DNA from: Piezodorus guildinii
Lineage: Eukaryota > Arthropoda > Insecta > Hemiptera > Pentatomidae
NCBI GenBank assembly: GCA_023052935.1
Contig: CM041293.1
Span: forward strand, 149,738,968 to 149,802,967
Length of the DNA: 64,000 nt
Direction: 5' to 3'
Numbering within the stretch: the first letter of the stretch is position 1; each line of letters starts with the position of its first letter. Made by a program: the position numbers and the translations under genes. The notes under the pieces were generated by a model. It had not been told where the DNA came from. It did not search any database and saw only the letters and a list, made by a program, of their open reading frames with translations. Below are positions 57,076 through 64,000 of the stretch, piece by piece.

Positions 57076-58173
57076 GCTATTTCAAAGTTTACAATCAGCT
57101 GGTGTCTGTTTGCGATAATAGGTGTTGGGAAAAGTAAAGATTAGAATCATGATATGAAAAATGATCGACGTATATTGAATATAATTAAATTCCAGAATGC
57201 ATAAGAACGAGCGAGAAAGGCTAGATAAAAGGCTTGTGTTGGATGGAATATTAAGATCGGAGTTGCGCGATCTAGTTTAAAACAAGTGGACTTAAATTGA
57301 AGGAGCCTGTGGATATATTAAGGATGGTGAGATTTAATTGTTAGGCAAAGAAATGAACGATGCAAGTACTGTCTGCGTGAAGAGAATAGAATCCAATTCA
57401 ACTTACCGTGCGTAGTTTGTTAGTTCTGTGTAGTTTAGTTAAAAGGTCCGAAAAGAACAAAGCAGTTTTACTGTCATAAATATTGAAGGGGGTTGTACTA
57501 ATACACTCTCACTGAAACAGCTTGGACAGCTGGAAGAAATCGTACAAAAACCTTTTTCGGCTTAGCACATACCTTCACAGACGCCCATCAAATGATTAAG
57601 GCATCAGACAGTCCAAGTTAAAGGGGATCGGACATAGCGGTCGACCACAAGCATCTCTTCAGGCGCTTAATTATTTAACCGAGTTTGCTGCTAGTTGAGC
57701 CGGGTGTGAAAAATGGCCTCATCGAAGTTTAATCGCGAGTTCACTTTAAGATGGTTAAAGATGCATGGCGTTTGTTGCTTTGTTAGTGAGTTGATGTAAC
57801 CGCAAGCCACTCTATATTGCATACCTGTCCACACGTCGTCTCCTAGTAAGATCAGGCTTGTGTGTAATTAATTATATCGATTAAAGTTTTATCCAAACTA
57901 TCTTAGACTGACGTTACTAATTAATTGTGCGGTTATTTAAACTAAATAATTTCATTATCACTATTCTCTATTTTATATATGATGATAGCGATAACCCGGT
58001 TGTTATTTCTATAGATTTACTGTACATACAATGCAATCAAGTTTTCTTTATACAAGAAAATTAAATTCTCTTTTATCTGTGGTTCACATTATAATAAAAA
58101 ACTATAAACTTTACTAATTTGGATTTATGTTTCTCATTTCAGAAAATACAATAATAAATAGGAGTTATAAAAT
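57076..58173. other. Intergenic DNA, less AT-rich, no gene recognised
   Basis: 57230-57880 has mixed composition and possible exon-like stretches but stops in all frames. Nothing matches the repeat families here. If any single-copy host DNA is in the window, this is one candidate. Confidence 0.3.
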
Positions 58174-59080
58174 AAAAAAAAATCTGGTGCGGGCAACACA
58201 CGACTTTCACTTCACTCTGTTGTTAAAATCAATAAAAGAATTTTCAAATACAGTTAGAGATAAAAATTAGTAAAACTATTAAAGAATTAATTAAATTGCT
58301 TTCTCACAGAAACATGTGTTTTATTAAAAAATCAATTATGTTATTATCTAAAACAGTCACTTAGTTTTATCGGCTTTTTATCACTCTCTATTATTTTTTA
58401 AAAGCTTGTGTATGAGATAATATTTTTTCTAAAATCTTTAGCTTTCCAACGGTATATCGTACATGTATATTACTGTACTCATGTTCAAAAACGAAAAATT
58501 GCATTAAAAAAATATTTTGTTGTTTATATTCTGTTTTCTCCCTTTTTGAGTATCGAATTCATTCAATTTATATATTTATCTTTTTTTATCAATGGTAACA
58601 AGATAATATAATTATTTTTATAGAATCAACAAAATTAAAGGTACTTTAGAGAAAGAAAATTTTAAATATCGGCATTTAAGCCCTGTCTGACCATTTTAAT
58701 CAGAATTAAACCTACATGATATCAAAGCCCAAAAAATTTTACATCGATATAGCGAGGTTAATCAAAATCGTCGGAACCGTTTTTGAGAAAATCGAAAAAA
58801 GGTGCAAAATACATGGTATAAAGTGGTTCTTCTGGTAAGCTCATTTTTAATTAAAAATGTTTTGTAACGTCTCGTCTTTGACTTAAATATGAAATTTGAG
58901 TTTCATGGGACTAACCGTTTCCGCCCAGGAGTTACCACACACACACACACACACCTTTTTGCGGGACTTGGTTATTTGGACTCAGGGGACCCTAAAATGT
59001 GTATTTCCGTTGAAAACTGGAATTCAAAAATTTTCACGATCGCTATACTTTTCCTTACTATATATAGTAAGTGAAAGTAA
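58174..59080 (+). mobile_element. HLE repeat, best full-length copy
   Basis: A-rich start, TCTGGTGCGGGCAACACACG, ACTTTCACTTCAC, body of about 700 bases, (AC)n at 58937-58952, 'gcgggacttggttatttgga', then the perfect 18-base palindrome CTTACTATATATAGTAAG (59054-59071) and GTGAAAGTAA. The 5' ACTTTCACTT pairs with the 3' AAGTGAAAGT. Frames at 58408 and 58889 are chance. Confidence 0.88.
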
Positions 59081-59686
59081 AATAAAATTCACAAGGCGAT
59101 AAACTCTAAATTAGTTACAGAGACAATTAAAACATAAATGGCATCTCATTTAAATTGAACGGGAAGTAGGGGTGCAACTCATCTTGTTAAGTGTATAATC
59201 AAAAATATAAGTGATAACTTAATATATTTAAGATAACTATAATTGAAAATGAAGATCACTCATGATATCTTTCGAAAAATTATTATCAGTCCTAAGTACA
59301 ATACTACTATTGAAAACCTTTGTATCGTAGAATGTAAATGATTTTAATTAATATATTTAAAAAAATTATCAAGATTTTAAAGGAAAAAATCCAAAATTTC
59401 GCACATAAATGGTTAAAGTAGACTAAATAATTATATTCAAGATACCGTAGATATGTTGAGCTTTGTTATTTCAAATATACAGCATTGAGTGGAATCAAAA
59501 GCTTTGTTCTCTTTATACCGACCTGTCAGGTTTAACACCAAACATTTTGTAATATATATGTGAAAGTGTTTGGCGTACTAATAATTGTCAAATCGTTTTA
59601 CACAACATAATTTACACCTACATAGGTGATTAATGTTTATCTTTACACAAAATTTATTACACATATAAATAGTTTCATAAAAAATA
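59081..59686. other. AT-rich intergenic DNA, nothing recognised
   Basis: No frame or repeat match. Confidence 0.4.
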
Positions 59687-60130
59687 AAAATAAATAAATC
59701 TGATGCACGCAACACACGACTTTCACTTACCTCGAGTGTCAAAACAAATTTAAAAACTATTAACTACACTTCTATTTAAAAAATATTATTGATTATTTAA
59801 TTATTTGATTTAATAATATTATTAAAAAATATTATTGATTTTAATAAAACGTGTATTCATTATCGTTAGAAACATGTCATTTTTATTAAATAATATAACA
59901 ATATTAAATTGCTATATTATATTATTATATTTTAATAATAAGTAATAAGTTTATGCACTACTCGTCGCTTTACATCACTTTTTACAACTTTGTGTATCAG
60001 ATAATATTTTTTCTAAAATCTTTCTCTTTTAAACGATATATTATACGTCTATATTACTGTTCTTGATATCAAAAAATTTATATGTATTATTTTTTTCGAA
60101 TTTACAATAGTGACGGTACTTTAGAGGAAG
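59687..60130 (+). mobile_element. HLE repeat, second subfamily, 5' part
   Basis: It starts ATCTGATGCACGCAACACAC then ACTTTCACTTACCTCGAG. The interior matches 53335-53560 ('cgtcgctttaca', 'actttgtgtatcagataat', 'acgatatattatacgtc') and ends at 'cggtactttagaggaag'. A direct duplication of a ~40-base AT-rich block lies at 59785-59850. Confidence 0.75.
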
Positions 60131-60624
60131 AACTTTTTTTTTGTAATGGTTTTGGAACAGTATTGGCACACGTTGTTACAAAGAGTGACAATAACATTAA
60201 GATGTATTTGCTAATTAACTAAGCTATCAGTTTTGGGTGGATTAAAATAATGAAATGATCTTCCACAATAACTAAAGGATTTAAAACATACATAATAAAC
60301 ATATCTATATTATTTAGATCGGAATTTATAGTTAAAAAAATATAAACGGTCTTAAGTATATTGAGAATTTACATTTATTATGCTTGGTCTTTATTAATTA
60401 TTCTTGAAGTTTTTATTTATTTATTATTTTTTTATTATTTGTTTATTTTTATTTTTTCATTTACGATGTACATATGAGATAATTATTTTTTCTAGCTGTA
60501 ATACTCATTGCCCCAGAAGGTTGCATATTGTATTATCTTGTAATGAAAAAAAAAAATAATAATAATAAAACCTCTCTCTCTGGCAAATTAGCAATTAATT
60601 GTAGACTAATTTGACTATGCAGCT
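60131..60624. other. Intergenic DNA, nothing recognised
   Basis: AT-rich, A-run and (AAT)n at about 60546-60568. Confidence 0.4.
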
Positions 60625-60756
60625 TTATACAGAAGCACATTCATTTATTAATGGTCGCTCGGAGCCCTTCTTATTTCCCAACATTGTGTCTCTACTGCTA
60701 AATCTTTCAAACCAACGTCGCGCAGTACATAGGTGAAGCAAACCTTCCCCTTCCTT
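60625..60756 (-). pseudogene. mariner transposase HTH fragment
   Basis: The minus strand reads EGEGLLHLCTARRWFERFSS, RDTMLGNKKGSERPLINE and a stop at 60625. CTARRWF.RF..GDTSL.NK..S.RP..(I)N is the second helix-turn-helix to linker segment of a mariner transposase. About 43 residues remain. It is too short for the track of longer frames and is a separate family member from the copies at 22196 and 50973. Confidence 0.7.
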
Positions 60757-61155
60757 TTCAATTATTTTATTGCTTGCTTCAAGCGGTTAATTTTTCCAGT
60801 AATGAATGAAAATTACGAGAATTTCGGAGGCCACTATCATGTTTCTTCTATAAATCAAATGATTAAACCAAGGCTTCATAAGAATAAGATTAAACGAGAA
60901 AAGATAATACTCTAACCGGATTATTTACAATTTACATTTTTTTATACTCTCCGTTGATACTCCTACCTCTTTTAGTGTTCTAATGTATGTATTATTGAAG
61001 AAAATTAGGATCTGCAACAAAATTAAAACTTTATTCATTGTACACAAAAATATTTGAAAGGGTAACTGATTGAATGATAGTAATTTACGTTTTATATTTT
61101 CCCTTACCATAAACGCAAATTAAAATATTAAAAGCAATGCCTAGGATTGTAGCTA
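60757..61155. other. Intergenic DNA, nothing recognised
   Basis: Short AT-rich frames only. Confidence 0.4.
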
Positions 61156-61158
61156 ATA

Positions 61159-61222
<64 letters not shown>
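61156..61222. repeat. (TA)n microsatellite
   Basis: About 30 TA units with one TTA interruption. Confidence 0.95.
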
Positions 61223-61224
<2 letters not shown>

Positions 61225-61834
61225 TATAATCTTCATTTTTATAGTTATTTCGCTTGTTAGACTTAGTAAGCATTTATTATGGAAATGGCATTACCGTCTT
61301 TGTCCTGTTTAAATTAAGGAATGATAAAAATTTCAAAAAGAGTTAGCCTTGAGTCCAGTCCTCTAATGTAATCTTGGAATTTCCATCCTTTGGAAGTTGG
61401 TTCTTATCTTGATAAGGTCCTAAACTCGTTAGCCTATCGAGGCAGGGCCCCTTAACCTTACAGTTAGGAGACACTCCTCGACATGAAACTTTTCACTTCC
61501 CACTTTAATATTCATTCCATCTTTTCCGTTTGTGCTTCCTAAAAAAGCAAAAAAAAAAAAAATACAGAAACGAAAAGTTGTAAGAAATATATTTTCTTTC
61601 GATATTGAGGTATTCTAGCTCCTCTCTCAAAAGTGGATTAAATATATTTTTTAAAAACTTTCTACAGATATGTTATATCTTCTGGATTGCAAGGCAAAAT
61701 ATTTTAAATATATTATTATTGCTTTTTACAACAGTTTATAAAAAATATACAACAATTAAAAGAGCTAAAATTACAAATATAGGCATGAAATAGTCTTGTT
61801 AAGAAGCTACCCTGAGGTAATACTTTAATCATTC
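61223..61834. other. Intergenic DNA, nothing recognised
   Basis: 61320-61510 is GC-richer ('gcctatcgaggcagggcccc') but unassigned. A-run at about 61548-61562. Confidence 0.35.
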
Positions 61835-62400
61835 TTTTACTTAACACTGTAATGTTATTTTATTAGCAGGTCTTGAGGCCATCGTCTTTTCAAGTGTATC
61901 GGAGGATTATCAGGAATATACGTAGATGAGATGTGACGGACAAGCGGGTTTGTGTAGGCTTGTAGTTTAGAATGAAAGGAGGTGCATCGATTTTGGGCTA
62001 AGTCTGCAACTAGTGGGATATTGAGATCTCTTTGGATGATTATATTAGAAACAAAATAAGGAGCATTTAGGATTTCGGATTGCAAGGATTGGATGCGGGA
62101 TGAATTTGATGGCTTAGTAGAGCCATATAGCTCAATGCCATAAGTTCAAATATGTCTAAGAATGGTTATAAAAATCAGTTTTTTTTTGGAGTAAATAGGG
62201 AGTTTTGGTCATTTGTCAAGATTTAATCCTTGGTATCGTATTTGTTCTACAGGGATGAGTGGGTTATTATTAAAGGATATAGAAGGGCAGGAAGTCATGG
62301 GTTTACAATGTAACATAAAGTTTGTTTGATGGGATTTATTTTAATTCTTCAGTTTTGACATCATCCTTCGATGGCAGATAGGTGAAATATAGATGCAATA
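61835..62400 (-). pseudogene. jockey-A retrotransposon, 3' coding fragment
   Basis: The minus-strand frame 61855-62085 reads SEILNAPYFVSNIIIQRDLN, IPLVADLAQNRCTSFHSKLQ and ends DNPPIHLKRRWPQDLL. Upstream in the element (62090-62400) sequence similar to 29910-30260 is present but broken (GSTKPSNSS-like, then LDLNPRN-like). The 5' end is lost near 62400. Confidence 0.82.
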
Positions 62401-62747
62401 TCTTATTTAGGTTAACAAGGGCTCGTTGGCACTAACTTTTCAAGCAAATTATGGGGCAAAAACGCTAATTCCAATCATCAATTTGAATAAACGTATCTAA
62501 GGAAGGTCACGTTATCATTTTGTTTTTCAAATTACTTTGTAGTACGTTGAGTATTCAGGTGAATATCATAGTCAAGGTCAATGTATACGTTCGAAAAACT
62601 TTCATAAAAGAAGGAATGATAATTGCCAAATAAATATCTAGAAGGCTGGTTTGATTATTCATTTAAGTTCAATTCATCTTAATGTGGCTAATCGCACGAT
62701 GCTACTGTGCCAAAAAGAGAAAAAACAATCTGTGCCTCTACAAGCAA
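62401..62747. other. Intergenic DNA, nothing recognised
   Basis: No frame or repeat match. Confidence 0.4.
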
Positions 62748-63008
62748 TGAAGGGTCTTGAGTTCAGTACTTATTGAGAAAAAAACAACCATGAGAGCAGG
62801 TGATTATGACTAAATCACGCACGGCCTCCAGGTTTTTCCCTAATTTTCGGTACCCACTTTATGGAGGCTGGGTGAGCCGGAGAAGGGTCTCGCTACCCCA
62901 GGGTCGCTCCACGGCTCAAATGACAAGATATATAATTCTGTATCAGCCGAGATTCGAATCTGTGACCGGAGAACAGTAGCTTAACGCTCAATCCACTTGA
63001 CCGCACCC
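62748..63008 (-). mobile_element. tRNA-derived SINE (family S1), second copy
   Basis: It shares its body with 3490-3788. On the minus strand the head shows GGTCAAGTGGATTGAGCG and TTAAGC (A-box region) and B box GATTCGAATCTC (62949-62960). It is in the same orientation as the first copy. Confidence 0.75.
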
Positions 63009-63149
63009 ACCACTTCCTGATGCTTTAGTGAAAATCCTGATTTTTTCAAGTTTAATTAGGACAGTGATCCTAAACTATTACCTGACGTCATACTTGTTGC
63101 GGACAACTATTTTATGTCTCATGAAGCGACAATGGTGGACTGTGTATAT

Positions 63150-63477
63150 ATATGAGAGAAGTTGGTTGAGGGTGCAGTCAATTTAACACACAATTAAGCG
63201 TAAACTTAATTTATTGGTGCCGACGTTTCGGCCTAAATTATAGGCCTTCTTCAGGACTATAAGAAAAACAAAAAAACAAAGATAACAACCAGCTGTGGAA
63301 TACAATATATAAAGATGATAAGAAAAATAAATTGTACTAAAGATTACAAACAAAGTGAAAAAGTATACGATATATATATACGACTATAATTTAGGCCGAA
63401 ACGTCGGCACCAATAAATTAAGTTTACGCTTAATTGTGTGTTAAATTGACTGCACCCTCAACCAACTTCTCTCATAT
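63150..63477. mobile_element. Perfect 94-bp inverted repeat with PLE-like terminal motif
   Basis: 63150-63243 and 63384-63477 are exact reverse complements (94 of 94 by eye), separated by 140 bases. Each arm carries GCCGACGTTTCGGCC or its complement, a motif type found at PLE terminal repeats and also at 44245 and 45400. The spacer has no coding sequence. It is most likely the back-to-back terminal repeats of a drastically shortened Penelope-like insertion; a foldback transposon is the alternative. Confidence 0.75.
63226..63254 (-). ncRNA. Hammerhead-like ribozyme core motif (left arm)
   Basis: On the minus strand: CTGAAGA, one A, GGCCT, a short loop, AGGCC, GAAACG. Stem II has five pairs. 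The CTGAAGA box lies in the spacer just outside the arm, so the right arm carries only the GAAAC half. There is one extra base relative to the canonical core. Confidence 0.45.
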
Positions 63478-64000
63478 TTTATGTCTCCTTCAAAGAATGG
63501 CATAACTATGGATTTCAGCTTGTGTATTGGTAAGTACTACTTTGTCCTTCCTGCACAGCTGTAGATATGCTCGATCATCTCTCTCTAAGCAGACCAACAT
63601 TTTTGTCAATATTCTCCAGGCTTTTCTTTTGCGAGGGCTATTATTTTCCACGTTAAAATTAACAGATTCTTAACAATAAAAGATTCTTTTCATTCTTGTT
63701 GTATGCATATATATTACATCTTGGTACGTGATTTCTCAATATACAAACTCTTGATTAAAGGAAATATATTTGATAGTAAGTTTCGGTATGAAATTATTCA
63801 ATTTGCAATGGAATAGCATTATTTGCTCTTTCAAGCATTTCTGGAGAGCGCTGTTTGGTTTGACAATCGATTGACGTTATCTTTTAATGAAATTTACTTT
63901 TCGTCTTTAAATGAAGGCTTCTGAGTCACCATCCGTAGACGAAACGAATCGATGAAGTCAATAAAATTAAAAACCATTCCTTGAGTAAATACTAATTTTT
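63478..64000. other. Intergenic DNA, nothing recognised
   Basis: No frame, repeat match or regulatory site that I can support. Confidence 0.4.

Noticed and set aside
60721..60915. 60-codon plus-strand frame
   Set aside because: Its start overlaps the antisense of a mariner fragment and it has no recognisable domain.

Overview
The window looks like non-coding, repeat-dominated nuclear DNA from an invertebrate animal, most likely an arthropod. It is strongly AT-rich, carries many long (TA)n runs, and no open frame over about 210 codons looks like a host gene. Almost everything recognisable is transposon debris: jockey-like, CR1/L2-like, RTE-like and I-like non-LTR retrotransposons, Penelope-like (PLE) sequence, cecropia-type and other mariners, a Tc1-like MITE, at least four kinds of tRNA-derived SINE, and an abundant ~0.9 kb non-autonomous family with Helentron-like ends (called HLE here). 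The organism call is an inference from this repertoire; no host gene confirms it.

Layout. 1-13 kb: jockey-B fragment, three adjoining HLE copies (1006-2915), SINE, mariner fragment, a 31-bp foldback between (TA)n tracts, jockey-A fragment, mariner N-terminal fragment. 13-20 kb: PLE GIY-YIG domain followed by (TA)n and a hammerhead-like motif, jockey-B copy with RT domain and poly(A), repeat family B, an RTE reverse-transcriptase fragment, a SINE abutting a jockey-A tail. 20-30 kb: an internally deleted mariner nested in an unknown TIR element, non-LTR C-terminal fragments, microsatellites, a SINE, a 198-codon unexplained ORF. 30-42 kb: jockey-A, RTE and CR1-like fragments on both strands, two arrays of a ~110-bp repeat, a Tc1-like MITE with a duplicated end, two SINEs. 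42-50 kb: full HLE, PLE remnant with inverted arms, CR1-like EN-RT linker, paired GC-rich repeats. 50-64 kb: second internally deleted mariner with an intact frame, I-like RNase H and zinc knuckle, RTE C-terminus, several HLE copies, SINEs, small mariner and jockey-A fragments, and a perfect 94-bp PLE-related inverted repeat.

The main points are these. Two mariner copies share one internal deletion that removes the first catalytic aspartate but keeps the DNA-binding domain, and one of them is a continuous frame. The HLE family has complementary subterminal repeats and a perfect 3' palindrome. Three PLE-linked sites share a hammerhead-like CTGANGA...GAAAC core with the same one-base insertion. 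Nothing here shows an active autonomous element or an operon-like system; the genes are independent mobile-element remnants that interact by nesting into one another.
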